A stretch of DNA of 64,000 nucleotides. Origin: Pseudomonas huaxiensis. GTDB taxonomy: Bacteria; Pseudomonadota; Gammaproteobacteria; Pseudomonadales; Pseudomonadaceae. The notes under the pieces are model-generated. The model ran no database searches. It saw only the letters and a program-made list of their open reading frames with translations, and had not been told where the DNA came from. Where the stretch lies: NCBI RefSeq assembly GCF_003231275.1, contig NZ_QKVL01000002.1, forward strand, positions 1 to 64,000, given 5' to 3'. This document shows positions 17,686 through 27,340 of the stretch, piece after piece. The translations under genes and the position numbers were made by a program. Numbering within the stretch: the stretch's first letter is position 1; each line of letters starts with the position of its first letter.

Positions 17686-19110
17686 ATGCAAACCCGACTC
17701 CTGATCAATGGCCAGTTGATCGATGGGCAAGGTGCTCTCTACGCCGTGTACAACCCCTCCGAGGGCTGCGTCCTGGCGAACATCCCCGAAGCCAGCAGCG
17801 CCCAGGTTGACGCCGCGGTGCAGGCCGCCGACCAGGCGTTCGACGCCTGGTCGCAGACCCCGCCGAAAGACCGCGCGCACCTGCTGCTCAAGCTGGCCGA
17901 CCGCATCGAAGCCGAGGCGGAAACCCTCGCTCGCCTGGAGTCGCTGAACTGCGGCAAGCCTTACCAGGCCGCCCTCAACGACGAAATCCCGGCCATCGCC
18001 GACGTCTTCCGCTTCTTTGCCGGTGCCAGCCGCTGCCTGTCGGGCTCCGCCGGCGGCGAATACCTGCCGGGCCACACCTCGATGATCCGCCGCGACCCAC
18101 TGGGCGTGGTCGCTTCCATCGCGCCGTGGAACTACCCGCTGATGATGGTCGCCTGGAAACTCGCCCCGGCCCTGGCCGCCGGCAATACGGTGGTGCTCAA
18201 GCCGTCCGAGCAGACACCACTGACCGCCCTCGCCCTCGGCGAAATCATCGCCGAGCTGTTCCCCGCCGGCGTGGTCAACATCCTCTTTGGTCGCGGCCCA
18301 AGCGTTGGCGAGCCGCTGGTCAACCACGCCAAGGTGCGTATGGTCTCGCTGACAGGTTCAGTCGCCACCGGCGCGCGGATCATCTCCAGCACCGCCAGCA
18401 GCGTGAAGCGCACCCATATGGAACTGGGCGGCAAGGCACCGGTGCTGATCTTCGATGACGCCGATATCGACGCCGCCGTCGAAGGAATCCGCGCTTTTGC
18501 CTTCTACAACGCCGGCCAGGACTGCACCGCCGCCTGCCGCCTCTACGTTCAGAAAGGCGTCTACGAGCGCTTCGTCAGCCAGTTGGGCGAGGCGGTCGCC
18601 AGCCTGCGCATGGGCCTGCAGGACGATCCCGAAACCGAACTGGGCCCGCTGATCACCCGCGATCACCTGGAACGCGTGGCCGGTTTCGTGGAGCGAGCCA
18701 AGGCGCAGCCGCATATCCGTGTGGTCACCGGCGGCAACCGCGTCGACGGCCCGGGCTTCTTCTTCGAGCCGACCGTCCTGGCCGATGCCCGCCAGGACGA
18801 TGAAATCGTCCAGCGCGAAGTCTTCGGGCCGGTGGTCAGCATCACCCCGTTCGACGACGAGGCGCAGGCCCTGGCCTGGGCCAACGACTCCGACTACGGC
18901 CTGGCATCCTCGGTCTGGACCCGCGACGTGGGCCGCGCCAACCGTCTGGCCGCGCGCCTGCAATACGGCTGCACCTGGGTCAACACCCACTTCATGCTGG
19001 TCAGCGAAATGCCCCACGGCGGCATGAAGCAGTCGGGCTATGGCAAGGACATGTCGATGTACGGCCTGGAAGACTACACCTGTGTCCGCCACGTGATGTT
19101 CAAGCACTGA
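17686..19110 (+). CDS. NAD-dependent aldehyde dehydrogenase, gamma-aminobutyraldehyde dehydrogenase type
   Basis: The 474-residue protein has exactly the length of E. coli PatD and shares its look ([32 protein letters not shown]). Catalytic residues are E246 (MELGGKAP) and C280 (GQDCTAACR). It should oxidise an aminoaldehyde or betaine-aldehyde-like substrate to the acid with NAD+. AAGGAA lies 7 bp before the ATG. In this island it may oxidise an aldehyde derived from the amine handled by the N-demethylase genes downstream; the true substrate is not shown by sequence. Confidence 0.88.
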   Translation: MQTRLLINGQLIDGQGALYAVYNPSEGCVLANIPEASSAQVDAAVQAADQAFDAWSQTPPKDRAHLLLKLADRIEAEAETLARLESLNCGKPYQAALNDEIPAIADVFRFFAGASRCLSGSAGGEYLPGHTSMIRRDPLGVVASIAPWNYPLMMVAWKLAPALAAGNTVVLKPSEQTPLTALALGEIIAELFPAGVVNILFGRGPSVGEPLVNHAKVRMVSLTGSVATGARIISSTASSVKRTHMELGGKAPVLIFDDADIDAAVEGIRAFAFYNAGQDCTAACRLYVQKGVYERFVSQLGEAVASLRMGLQDDPETELGPLITRDHLERVAGFVERAKAQPHIRVVTGGNRVDGPGFFFEPTVLADARQDDEIVQREVFGPVVSITPFDDEAQALAWANDSDYGLASSVWTRDVGRANRLAARLQYGCTWVNTHFMLVSEMPHGGMKQSGYGKDMSMYGLEDYTCVRHVMFKH

Positions 19111-19226
19111 TCCGCACCGAACGGGTGCCTGGCGCACCCCTTTACGGCACCGATCCGATCGTCGCATCACCCTTCACCTTTGCACCACCTGATGAAACCG
19201 GCCCCAAACCGGCCTTTGCGATAAAA

Positions 19227-19250
19227 CATATAAAACCATAGGCAATATGG
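19227..19250. promoter_or_regulatory. Candidate operator before the dmmA-like gene
   Basis: CATAT (19227-19231) is followed by CCATA-GGCAA-TATGG (19236-19250), an inverted repeat with 5-bp arms. The words resemble the palindrome before the dehydrogenase gene, suggesting that the same FCD regulator may act at both promoters. The rest of the 238-bp gap holds no gene. Confidence 0.4.
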
Positions 19251-19348
19251 CATAGGTTCTGCTTTATCTCCGACACGAAGCAGAAACCGGTCGCCATTGT
19301 TACCAACCGGCCCAAAACCGGGGTAACGACTTACGAGGTGTGTCACCC

Positions 19349-19954
19349 ATGCTTATCACCGGCATCAAGAGCCGTCCGGTCTACGACCGGCTGCAACCCA
19401 TGACGGGCGGCCTGCGCCACCTGATCGCGGGCCAGGGCAGCGGCGGCGCGGCCATGCTGCGCCTGATCGCGGACATGTCCGCCGAACAGCGCCACAACAG
19501 CGCCCTGCTCTACTCCACCGAATCCTTCTCCGGCCACACCCACTTGCAGGACCTGCAAGACGCCGACGTTGCAGGACTGGAAGTGTTCCCCAGCAACCAG
19601 GCGCTGCTCGACGCCCTGCGCGAACGCCTCGGCGCCGCCCATATGGGCACCCGCCTGTACCTGAGCGGCTCGGAAAGCTTCATCGGCACCGCCATGCAGG
19701 CCGCCAACGAAGTCGACCTGAACCGCGACGAAGTGCTGCGCGAGCACAGCGGCACTCTGGTTCGCCGGGTCTGGTGCGCGCACTGCGACACCTACACCGA
19801 GAACGTCGCGCAGCGTGTCTTCACCTGCCCCGGTTGCCAGCTCAACCTCGTGGTGCGCGACCACTATTCCCGTCGTTTGGCCGCCTTCCAGGGCATCAAG
19901 GCCGACGGCGAAGTCCCAGGCGAACTGCCCGCTGCCGAGGAGCTCGACACATGA
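19349..19954 (+). CDS. DmmA-like subunit of an amine monooxygenase/demethylase system
   Basis: The 201-residue protein resembles DmmA, the small subunit annotated in bacterial dimethylamine monooxygenases. An N-terminal alpha/beta domain (about 20-130) is followed by a four-cysteine metal-binding knuckle, C143-x2-C146 and C160-x2-C163 (CAHC...CPGC). The role of the knuckle is not certain. The ATG at 19349 follows GAGG (19335-19338); a GTG 9 bp earlier is possible. Its stop overlaps the next start (ATGA), so translation is coupled to the reductase gene. Confidence 0.82.
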   Translation: MLITGIKSRPVYDRLQPMTGGLRHLIAGQGSGGAAMLRLIADMSAEQRHNSALLYSTESFSGHTHLQDLQDADVAGLEVFPSNQALLDALRERLGAAHMGTRLYLSGSESFIGTAMQAANEVDLNRDEVLREHSGTLVRRVWCAHCDTYTENVAQRVFTCPGCQLNLVVRDHYSRRLAAFQGIKADGEVPGELPAAEELDT

Positions 19955-20919
19955 ATACCCATAACGGCACCCTCGCCGTCCGCGTTGCCCGGATCGAACC
20001 GCTGACCCCGGAAATCACCCGTTTCACCCTGGTCGATCCAGACGGCAAGAGCCTGCCGGCCTTCTCCGGCGGCAGTCATGTAGTGGTGATTCTCGAAGAC
20101 GGCGACAAGACTCACCGCAACGCCTACTCGCTGATGAGTTCGCCCTACGACGCCAGCGCCTACCAGATCGCCGTGCGCCGGGTCAGCGAAGGCCGCGGCG
20201 GTTCGCGCTTCCTCCACGACCAGATCAATGAAGGCGACCTGCTGCACCTGCTGCAACCGGCCAACCTGTTCCCGCTGGCCAAGCACGCCCGCCAGCACCT
20301 GTTCATCGCCGGCGGCGTGGGTATCACCCCGGTGTATTCGCAACTGGAAGAACTGCAGCTCAAGCAGTCCACCTTCGAACTGCACCTGGCCGTGCGCGGC
20401 CCGGAACACCTCGCCCTCGGTCGCGAACTGCAAGCCCGCTACGGCGCCCGGGTGCATTTGTATGTGCAAGGCCAGGACGAGCGCATGGACATCCCGCGCA
20501 TCCTCGCCGGCCGCCCGCTGGGCAGCCACGTCTATGTCTGCGGCCCGGACAGCATGATCGACGACACCGTCGACAGCGCCCACGCCCTGGGCTGGACCGA
20601 CAGCCACATTCACTACGAGCGCTTTGTCGAGCAAGGCTCCAACGGCCTGCCGTTCAGCGTCACCCTGGCGCGCCAGGGCGTGACCATTGAAGTGCCGGCC
20701 GAGCAATCGCTGCTCGAAGCCGCCGAACAGGCCGGCTATGCCGTGCCCTACCTGTGCCGCGGCGGCGCCTGCGGCTACTGCGAAACCGAAGTGCTTGAAG
20801 TCGACGGCGAGCTGGACCACCGCGACGACTGGCTCAGCGAGGAAGACAAGCTGAGCAAGCGCAAATTCATGCCCTGCGTATCCCGCGCCAACTGCAGCCG
20901 CCTGGTCGTAGACCTCTGA
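19951..20919 (+). CDS. PDR/VanB-family reductase (flavin plus 2Fe-2S)
   Basis: The 322-residue protein is a phthalate-dioxygenase-reductase type electron carrier: a flavin-binding domain (HRNAYSLMSSPYD), an NAD(P)H domain (FIAGGVGITPVYSQ, then CGPDSMID), and a C-terminal plant-type [2Fe-2S] ferredoxin (YLCRGGACGYC plus a fourth Cys in FMPCVSR). It passes electrons from NAD(P)H to an oxygenase. Within this cluster the acceptor is the haem N-demethylase encoded 16 bp downstream. Confidence 0.9.
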   Translation: MNTHNGTLAVRVARIEPLTPEITRFTLVDPDGKSLPAFSGGSHVVVILEDGDKTHRNAYSLMSSPYDASAYQIAVRRVSEGRGGSRFLHDQINEGDLLHLLQPANLFPLAKHARQHLFIAGGVGITPVYSQLEELQLKQSTFELHLAVRGPEHLALGRELQARYGARVHLYVQGQDERMDIPRILAGRPLGSHVYVCGPDSMIDDTVDSAHALGWTDSHIHYERFVEQGSNGLPFSVTLARQGVTIEVPAEQSLLEAAEQAGYAVPYLCRGGACGYCETEVLEVDGELDHRDDWLSEEDKLSKRKFMPCVSRANCSRLVVDL

Positions 20920-20935
20920 GACAGGAAGAACACCC

Positions 20936-21985
20936 ATGACCGTATTCAAGCCGATCGAAACCTACGCCGACGTCGACGCCAGCGACTTCACCTACAGCAA
21001 CAGCCGCGACGCAGTGCTGCGCCTGCCGTTCCCTTACCCGGAAGACCAGTACATGTACTCGATGAACGTCGAGCCGCATGTGCCGTTCGGCACGGGCGCG
21101 CTGCGCGGTCAGTTCGACATCGACGAGCATTACATCTCCGAATGCCATCACCGCGCGCAGATCCTCGAAAGCCAGCCGGGCGTGCACTACGCCGCCCTGG
21201 CGCACATGATGGAAGCGCAGTGGGACTTGCTCGAACTGCTGATGGAGTCCTATTCCCGGGATTACCCCGAGCATTTCACCCTGGAGAAGAAAGGCACCCA
21301 GTGGCGCTGGATCAACCGCCCGCTGCAACTCGACGACACCTTCGTGTTCGGCGACGCCAGCACCCTGCCGATGGACCCGATGGAATACATCACCCGCCAG
21401 GCCCAGGGCGAGTTCATCCTGCTCGAAGAGCGTGACGACACCTTGGTGATGGGCGCCGGCATGGCGACCCAGCGCGCCGACTACTCTCTGCGCTTCAACC
21501 TTGGCATGAGCTTCATGGAGTTCCACGGCCCGGTGCCCAAGCTGCATGAAATGGGCATCCTGCAGCGCGCCCTGAAATTCCTTCTGCGCCTGCGTCCTGG
21601 CCACCCGGTACGCCGCACCAACTGGTCGATCACCGTCAACCCGCGCCTGGAAACCTCCGCCGAGACCCTGCCGGACTGGGCGCCGGACCGCACCATCGTC
21701 ACCGCAGAAAACGCCGGCGAGCTGGTCAACCTGCGGATCGAGCTGCAACCGCTGCACCGTCTGCCGCGCAGCAACGCCGTGCTGTTCCCGGTGCGCACCT
21801 ACCTGGTCAGCCTCAAGCAACTGGCCGAGTTCGCCCCGCAATGGGCCAAGCGCATGCACCGGGTCATCCGCGACCTCGACCAGGAATTGGTGGACTACAA
21901 GGGCTTCACCCGTTACCGCGACGCCATGGTCACCTGGCTGTCGCAATATGACGACGGGACGCCAGTCGACGAAAGTAAGCAATAA
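20936..21985 (+). CDS. Haem-dependent oxidative N-demethylase (HODM, DUF3445 family)
   Basis: The 349-residue protein belongs to the HODM alpha-subunit/DUF3445 family, in which a PAS-like domain carries a catalytic haem that oxidatively removes a methyl group from secondary amines such as dimethylamine. Recognisable family segments are FPYPEDQYMYSMNVEPHVPF at the N-terminus, RWINRPLQLDD, FNLGMSFMEFHGPVPKLHEMG, and the C-terminal PVRTYLVSLKQL and FTRYRDAM. It forms an operon with the DmmA-like and reductase genes. A tetrahydrofolate-binding subunit for formaldehyde capture is not present nearby. The precise amine is unknown. Confidence 0.87.
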   Translation: MTVFKPIETYADVDASDFTYSNSRDAVLRLPFPYPEDQYMYSMNVEPHVPFGTGALRGQFDIDEHYISECHHRAQILESQPGVHYAALAHMMEAQWDLLELLMESYSRDYPEHFTLEKKGTQWRWINRPLQLDDTFVFGDASTLPMDPMEYITRQAQGEFILLEERDDTLVMGAGMATQRADYSLRFNLGMSFMEFHGPVPKLHEMGILQRALKFLLRLRPGHPVRRTNWSITVNPRLETSAETLPDWAPDRTIVTAENAGELVNLRIELQPLHRLPRSNAVLFPVRTYLVSLKQLAEFAPQWAKRMHRVIRDLDQELVDYKGFTRYRDAMVTWLSQYDDGTPVDESKQ

Positions 21986-21994
21986 ACCTTGATG

Positions 21995-22021
21995 AGCGCG
22001 CCGATAATGGCGCGCTTTTTT
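21995..22021 (+). terminator. Rho-independent terminator after the N-demethylase gene
   Basis: AGCGCGCC (21995-22002), a 6-nt loop, GGCGCGCT (22009-22016) and a T run to 22021. It ends the dmm-type operon just 23 bp before the MFS gene, so that gene would be reached only by read-through or a promoter overlapping the hairpin. Confidence 0.88.
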
Positions 22022-22043
22022 GCGTGCACTCCGGGAATACACA

Positions 22044-23246
22044 ATGAAAACAATACGCAACGTCCTGCCTGAAAGCTGGAGCCTGGTGTTCTCCGCCGCG
22101 GGGTCCGCCTACGGGGTCGGACTGCTGGGCCTCTGGGCCCTGCCGTTCCTGATCAGCGCCATCATCCACGACCTGCAACTCAACGAAGCCCAGGCCGGGC
22201 TGCTGATGTCGGCGGAATTCGGCTTCACCATGCTCGCCTCGCTGCTGGTCGCTCCCTTCATGGGCCGCGCGCCACGCCGCACGCTGGCTCTGGCCGGTAC
22301 CCTGCTGGCGATTGCCGCCAACCTGGTCAGCGCCAATATCGAGAACCTTTACGCCCTCGCCGCCGTGCGCTGCATCGCCGGCATCGGCGCGGGCCTGGCG
22401 CTGGCCTGCGGCAACGCCGCGGTGGCCAGCGCCAAACACCCGGACCGCATCGCCGGGCACATGAACGTGCTGTCGGTGCTGCTGATGATCGTGGTCATGC
22501 TGGGTTACGCCAAGGTCATGGCGTTGTATGGCCTGCCCGGCCTGTATTACGCGATGGCCGCGACCATGGCGGTAATGCTGCTGGCGATTCCGGCGATGCA
22601 ACAACAGGCGCCGGTTGCCGCACCACTGCTCAACCCGGTCACCGGCAAGGGCACGGGCAATGTCCTGCTGAGCCTGCCGGCGGTGTGCATGATGCTCGCC
22701 ATGTTTGTCTTCCAGGCCCGCGACACCATGGGCTGGGCCTTTGTCGAGCGGATCGGCACCATGGTCGGCTACAGCGGCGACGAATTGGGCGTGCTGTTAT
22801 CGGTGCAATCGGTGGTCGGCCTGATCGGCCCGCTGCTGGCGGCGATGATCGGCAAGCGCTTCGGCATGAGCACCCCGGTGATCCTCGCGGTGCTGCTGAC
22901 CGGCGGCACCAGCCTCGCCTATGTGCTGGGCGAGCACTCCAAGACCATGTACACCGCTGGCGTGATGACCATCTGCATCACCTACTTCTACGCCCTGAGC
23001 TACCTGACCGGCCTTGCGGCAGAACTGGACCGTGAAGGTCGCGTGGTTGCGGCAGCCGGCAGCTTCCTGAGCCTGGGCCTGGCGGTCGGGCCGGCGATTT
23101 CCGGTGGATTGATTTCGCTCGGCGGCTTCACTTTGGCGGCGTGGGGCATTGCCGTGACGGTGGTGCTGACATTGGCGCTGGTCAGCGTGCCGCTGGCGCG
23201 GATTCGGCGGGAGCATGTGGTGGCGCAACTGGCTGCGGCGGTCTGA
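22044..23246 (+). CDS. MFS transporter of the amine island
   Basis: The 400-residue protein has twelve hydrophobic segments and the MFS loop between segments 2 and 3 (APFMGRAPRRTLALAG). It has no signal peptide. Its position directly behind the N-demethylase genes suggests uptake of the amine or export of a product. A strong terminator separates it from those genes, so its expression may be lower. The substrate cannot be read from sequence. Confidence 0.82.
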   Translation: MKTIRNVLPESWSLVFSAAGSAYGVGLLGLWALPFLISAIIHDLQLNEAQAGLLMSAEFGFTMLASLLVAPFMGRAPRRTLALAGTLLAIAANLVSANIENLYALAAVRCIAGIGAGLALACGNAAVASAKHPDRIAGHMNVLSVLLMIVVMLGYAKVMALYGLPGLYYAMAATMAVMLLAIPAMQQQAPVAAPLLNPVTGKGTGNVLLSLPAVCMMLAMFVFQARDTMGWAFVERIGTMVGYSGDELGVLLSVQSVVGLIGPLLAAMIGKRFGMSTPVILAVLLTGGTSLAYVLGEHSKTMYTAGVMTICITYFYALSYLTGLAAELDREGRVVAAAGSFLSLGLAVGPAISGGLISLGGFTLAAWGIAVTVVLTLALVSVPLARIRREHVVAQLAAAV

Positions 23247-23251
23247 GTTTG

Positions 23252-23338
23252 AGGGCCTCATCGCCGGCAAGCCGGCTCCCACAGGGTATGGTACAAGCCG
23301 ATCCATTGTGGGAGCCGGCTTGCCGGCGATGAGGCCCT
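23252..23338. repeat. Inverted REP pair (GCCGGCAAGCCGGC-type)
   Basis: AGGGCCTCATCGCCGGCAAG... and its complement ending GCGATGAGGCCCT make an 87-bp palindromic pair of standard Pseudomonas REP units between two convergent genes. It probably acts as a bidirectional stop for transcription. Confidence 0.92.
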
Positions 23339-23344
23339 GACAGA

Positions 23345-24664
23345 CTAATGCAACTGCAAGGTCGAATTGATCTGGCTGATCGCATCCACCACATGCTGCG
23401 AGCCCTGTTGAATCTCGAGGATCACTTCCCCGGCCTCATTGGCCAGTTCCACCCCGAGCCCGGTGCGGCTCAGACTTGATTGCATGCTGGCCACGGCATT
23501 CAGCGACAGATCGTGGTTCTGCCGCACCACCTCGACAATCTCCAGCGTCGCCTTGCTGGTGCGTGCCGCGAGGTTGCGCACTTCATCCGCCACCACCGCA
23601 AACCCGCGCCCGTGCTCACCGGCCCGCGCCGCCTCTATGGCCGCGTTGAGCGCCAGCAGGTTGGTCTGGTCGGCAATACCGCGGATCGTCTGGACGATTT
23701 GCCCGATCAACTCCGACTGACGGCTCACCGCATCGATGCTGCGCGCCGCTTCGTTGAGGTCATGGGAGATTTCCTCGATCACATGCACGGTCTGCTGCAC
23801 CACTTCCGAGCCTTTGCGGGCACAGGCGTCGTTCTGCACCGAGGTGGCGTGGGCGGCCTCGGCGGCGGATTGCTGGGTACAGATCTGCTGGGTGATGTCG
23901 CTGGCGAACTTGACCACTTTGTAGAGCCGGCCATGGGTGTCGAAGATCGGGTTATAGGACGCTTCGAGGTAGACCATCTGCCCGAGCTTGTTCACCCGTT
24001 CGAAGCGGTGCGAATGGTATTCACCGCGGTTGAGCGAGGCCCAGAACGCCTTGTACGCCGGCGACTCGCTTTCGCTCTTGTGGCAAAACAGGCTGTGGTG
24101 CTGGCCGACCACCTCCTCGAGGCGGTAGCGCATGGTGCTGAGGAAATTGTCGTTGGCCTTGATCACCCGCCCATCAGGGGTGAACTCGATGACCGCCATC
24201 GAGCGGCCGATGGCTTCAAGCAGGCAATCGGCCTCGTGCTCATGGACCACCCGCTCGGTGATGTCGGACGCCACCTTGATGATGCTGGTGACCTGCCCGC
24301 CAGCGCCGAACACCGGCATGTAGCTGGCTTCGAGCCAGATTTCCTTGTGTTGCCGGTTTAGCCGCAAAAACGTGCCACTGCGCGGCTCGCCCCGCGTCAG
24401 GTCGCGCCAGAGCTGGCGGTATTCTTCGGTCTTGGTGAAGGCTTCGTCGCAAAACATCCGGTGATGCTGACCGCGGATGTCTTCGAGGCGGTAGCCCATG
24501 GCTTTGCAAAAGTGTTCATTGGCGTCGAGTACTACTCCGTCGGGGCTGAACTCGATCATTGCCATGGAACGGCTGATCGCGGCCAGCTTCGCGTTGGCTT
24601 CTGCCAACGCCCGATTACACCGCTCGATTTCTGCTAGATCGGTTTTGCGATGGGAGTCAAACAT
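23345..24664 (-). CDS. Soluble PAS-PAS methyl-accepting protein, BdlA-like
   Basis: The 439-residue protein has two PAS domains (about 35-140, [17 protein letters not shown], and 155-265, [17 protein letters not shown]) followed by a short MCP signalling domain with [20 protein letters not shown]. It has no membrane segment. This is the layout of BdlA (biofilm dispersion) and Aer-2-like cytosolic receptors, which sense redox or ligand cues by PAS domains and affect chemotaxis or c-di-GMP. The start at 24664 follows GGAG; the signalling domain is shorter than in standard receptors. Confidence 0.88.
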   Translation of the reverse strand: MFDSHRKTDLAEIERCNRALAEANAKLAAISRSMAMIEFSPDGVVLDANEHFCKAMGYRLEDIRGQHHRMFCDEAFTKTEEYRQLWRDLTRGEPRSGTFLRLNRQHKEIWLEASYMPVFGAGGQVTSIIKVASDITERVVHEHEADCLLEAIGRSMAVIEFTPDGRVIKANDNFLSTMRYRLEEVVGQHHSLFCHKSESESPAYKAFWASLNRGEYHSHRFERVNKLGQMVYLEASYNPIFDTHGRLYKVVKFASDITQQICTQQSAAEAAHATSVQNDACARKGSEVVQQTVHVIEEISHDLNEAARSIDAVSRQSELIGQIVQTIRGIADQTNLLALNAAIEAARAGEHGRGFAVVADEVRNLAARTSKATLEIVEVVRQNHDLSLNAVASMQSSLSRTGLGVELANEAGEVILEIQQGSQHVVDAISQINSTLQLH

Positions 24665-24755
24665 GTCGCGCTCACTCCATGGGCGGAATTGAGCTAAGCG
24701 TAGATGCGCCAAAGCGCACTGCAAGCAGTCTGCCAGCACCGCTTATCGGCTTTAA

Positions 24756-25775
24756 TCAGCTGCTTTCGCGCACCATCAGCTCGAAACCGAGGTCGCGTGC
24801 AAGTGCTTGCCCGCGTTTTCCGTCGAGCAAAGCCAGCAGCGCTTGCGCCGCGTGATGCCCCACCGCGGCCCGTGGCGTGCGGATCGAGGTCAGCCGCGGG
24901 ACCATATGGGCCGCGGCCGGCAGGTCGTTGAAACCGACCATCGCCACCTGTTTCGGCACCGCAATGCCCTGGCGTTGCGCCTGGTAGATCGCGCCCTGGG
25001 CGAGGTCGTCGTTACAGAAAAACAGGCCGTCGATATCGCCGTGACGGGCCAGCAACTGGCTGAACAGCTCGCCGCCCAGGCCGATGGACGACGGCTCCGG
25101 CACCAGCAATTCCAGCTCTGGATCGTATAATCCGGCGTCGCCGAGGGCCTGGCGAAAGCCCTCGGCGCGCTGCATCACCCGCGCATCCAGTTGTGCGGCG
25201 ACAAAGCCGAGTCGTCGCCGCCCGCGCTCGATCAGGTGGCGGGCCACGGCGCGACCGGCGTCCTGCTGCGAGAAACCCACCGACAGCGTGCCCGGCTCGT
25301 TACTCAGTTCCATCATATGCACGCAAGGCACGCGGCTGGCGGCGAGCATCTGCCGGGCGGCGTCGCTGCGTTCGAAACCGGTGAGCAGCAGGCCGCGGGG
25401 CTGATAGGCCAGGTAATTGCGGATCAGGTTTTCCTCCACCGAGGCGTCGTAGTGGTAATTGCCGATCAGCACTTCCAGGCCGCGCGGGCGCAGGACGTCA
25501 TGGATGGCGTCGAGGGTTTCGACGAACAGTTGGTTGGACAGCGAAGGGATCAGCACCACCACCGACTGGCTCTGCGCCGACGCGAGGGCGCGGGCGGCCG
25601 GGTTGGCGACGTAACCCAGCTCAGTGGCAGCGGCGCGGACCTTTTCCACCAGATCCGGAGCCACCGTGGCGACACCGCGCAGGGCGCGGGACACGGTGAT
25701 CGGGGAAACCCCGGAAAGCCGGGCCACTTCGGCCAGCGTGGGACGTCCGGTGGTGCGGGAGGTGCTGCGGGTCAT
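24756..25775 (-). CDS. LacI-family regulator resembling the gluconate repressor GntR
   Basis: The 339-residue protein has a LacI DNA-binding head (TLAEVARLSGVSPITVSRALRG, about residues 12-33), a hinge (NPAARALASAQS) and a periplasmic-binding-like effector domain. The look, with RTTGRPTLAEVARL at the start and a C-terminal LGFELMVRESS, matches gluconate-type GntR repressors of Pseudomonas. No gluconate kinase or permease gene is next to it, so its targets lie elsewhere or its ligand differs. The ATG at 25775 is used because the HTH follows within about 12 residues. Confidence 0.83.
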   Translation of the reverse strand: MTRSTSRTTGRPTLAEVARLSGVSPITVSRALRGVATVAPDLVEKVRAAATELGYVANPAARALASAQSQSVVVLIPSLSNQLFVETLDAIHDVLRPRGLEVLIGNYHYDASVEENLIRNYLAYQPRGLLLTGFERSDAARQMLAASRVPCVHMMELSNEPGTLSVGFSQQDAGRAVARHLIERGRRRLGFVAAQLDARVMQRAEGFRQALGDAGLYDPELELLVPEPSSIGLGGELFSQLLARHGDIDGLFFCNDDLAQGAIYQAQRQGIAVPKQVAMVGFNDLPAAAHMVPRLTSIRTPRAAVGHHAAQALLALLDGKRGQALARDLGFELMVRESS

Positions 25776-25882
25776 GGGGGCTCGGGGGCAAGACGCAAAG
25801 ACCGGCAAGGTTAGAGATGCGATGGCGGGCTGGCAAGGATTCAGGCGGGTAGGTTTTTTGGTGTGATTGAGGGTAGTAGCGC

Positions 25883-26084
25883 ACCAGGCGCATGTCGGGA
25901 GTTCTCCAGCGCTCTTGAGATCAAGCGCTGCCCGCGCATCGCGAGCAAGCTCGCTCCTACAGTCGTGTATACGCCAAGGCCCGCAACGCCAATTCCGCAG
26001 GCCATGGCGCGTTGCAACTTGCTCGCGATGCGCGGACAGCGCTCGATCTTGAGAGCGAAGAAAAACCGTCGGCTAGCGCCTGGT
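25883..26084. repeat. 202-bp palindromic element with nested REP
   Basis: ACCAGGCGC at the left tip and GCGCCTGGT at the right tip enclose long inverted arms. The best-matched inner arms (25911-25949 and 26018-26056) are 39 bp with few mismatches and include the REP core CGCGAGCAAG. It fills the gap between the LacI and alcohol dehydrogenase genes. A cut copy of the same tip lies at 1-37. It contains no gene and looks like a non-autonomous mobile (MITE/REPIN-like) element. Confidence 0.75.
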
Positions 26085-26111
26085 CACCATGAAATCTTCC
26101 TCAACCCAGAC

Positions 26112-27260
26112 TCAAAACGCCGCCTTGAACACCGCCTCGATCTCCGCCTGGCTCGCGGGCCGTGGGTTGGTCAGGCCGCAAGCGTCCTTCAGGGCATTGG
26201 TCGCGAGGATCGGCACGTCTTCCACCTTTGCCCCCAGCGCCGCCAATCCCGGCGGGATGTCGATATCCCGGCTCAACTGCTCGATCGCCGCAATCGCCGC
26301 AGCCGCGCCCTGCTCCGCATCCAGTTCGCCCACCGGCACGCCCAGCGCCGCCGCCACATCCCGCAGCCGCGCCGCAGCCACCCGGGCGTTGAAGCGCTGC
26401 ACATGCGGCAACAGCACCGCGTTGCACACGCCGTGAGGCAAGTCATAGAAGCCGCCCAACTGATGCGCCATCGCGTGCACATAACCCAGCGACGCGTTGT
26501 TGAAGGCCATGCCGGCGAGGAACTGGGCATAAGCCATGCTCTCCCGCGCCTGCATGTTGGTGCCGTCCGCCACGGCCTGGCGCAGGTTGGCGCTGATCAG
26601 TTCGATCGCCTTCAACGCACAGGCATCGGTAATCGGCGACGCGGCAGTCGACACATAGGCCTCGATCGCATGAGTCAACGCATCCATGCCGGTAGCGGCA
26701 GTCAGCGACTTGGGCATGCCGACCATCAGCGCCGGGTCGTTGACCGAGAGAATCGGGGTGACGTTGCGGTCGACGATGGCCATTTTCACGTGGCGCGCTT
26801 CGTCGGTGATGATGCAGAACCGGGTCATTTCGCTGGCGGTGCCGGCGGTGGTGTTGATCGCTACCAGCGGCAGTTGCGGCTTGGCCGAGCGGTCGACGCC
26901 CTCGTAATCGGCGATCTTGCCACCGTTGGTGGCGCACAGCGCTATGCCCTTGGCGCAGTCATGGGGCGAGCCGCCGCCCAGGGAAATCACGAAGTCGCAT
27001 TTCTCCCGTTGCAGCAGCGCCAGGCCCTGCTCGACGTTGGCGATGCTCGGGTTTGGCTTGGCACCGTCGAACACCGCTGCGTCGATATCGCGCAGCGCCA
27101 GTTGCTCGACGATCTTCTCGGCAACGCCGGCCTTGGCCAGGCCCGCGTCGGTCACGATCAAGGCCTTGCGAAAGCCGTAGCCGGCAATGGCGGTCATCGC
27201 TTCATCAAGGCAGCCGATGCCCATGATATTCACGGCTGGAATGAAAAACGTGCTGCTCAT
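26112..27260 (-). CDS. Iron-containing (group III) alcohol dehydrogenase
   Basis: The 382-residue protein belongs to the family of Zymomonas ADH II and E. coli YiaY. NAD binding is shown by [16 protein letters not shown], and iron ligands by the D/H set around [14 protein letters not shown] and [18 protein letters not shown]. It oxidises or forms primary alcohols with NAD(H). The ATG at 27260 follows GAGGGA. It lies downstream of ilvA on the same strand but has 80 bp between, so a separate promoter is possible. Confidence 0.92.
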   Translation of the reverse strand: MSSTFFIPAVNIMGIGCLDEAMTAIAGYGFRKALIVTDAGLAKAGVAEKIVEQLALRDIDAAVFDGAKPNPSIANVEQGLALLQREKCDFVISLGGGSPHDCAKGIALCATNGGKIADYEGVDRSAKPQLPLVAINTTAGTASEMTRFCIITDEARHVKMAIVDRNVTPILSVNDPALMVGMPKSLTAATGMDALTHAIEAYVSTAASPITDACALKAIELISANLRQAVADGTNMQARESMAYAQFLAGMAFNNASLGYVHAMAHQLGGFYDLPHGVCNAVLLPHVQRFNARVAAARLRDVAAALGVPVGELDAEQGAAAAIAAIEQLSRDIDIPPGLAALGAKVEDVPILATNALKDACGLTNPRPASQAEIEAVFKAAF

Positions 27261-27340
27261 GGTTTTGTCCCTCAGTGGCTTTATCTCGGTACTTTCAAGC
27301 ATCCACCGGTCATGGGCAGCACGTGTTGATCTACGGCAAT

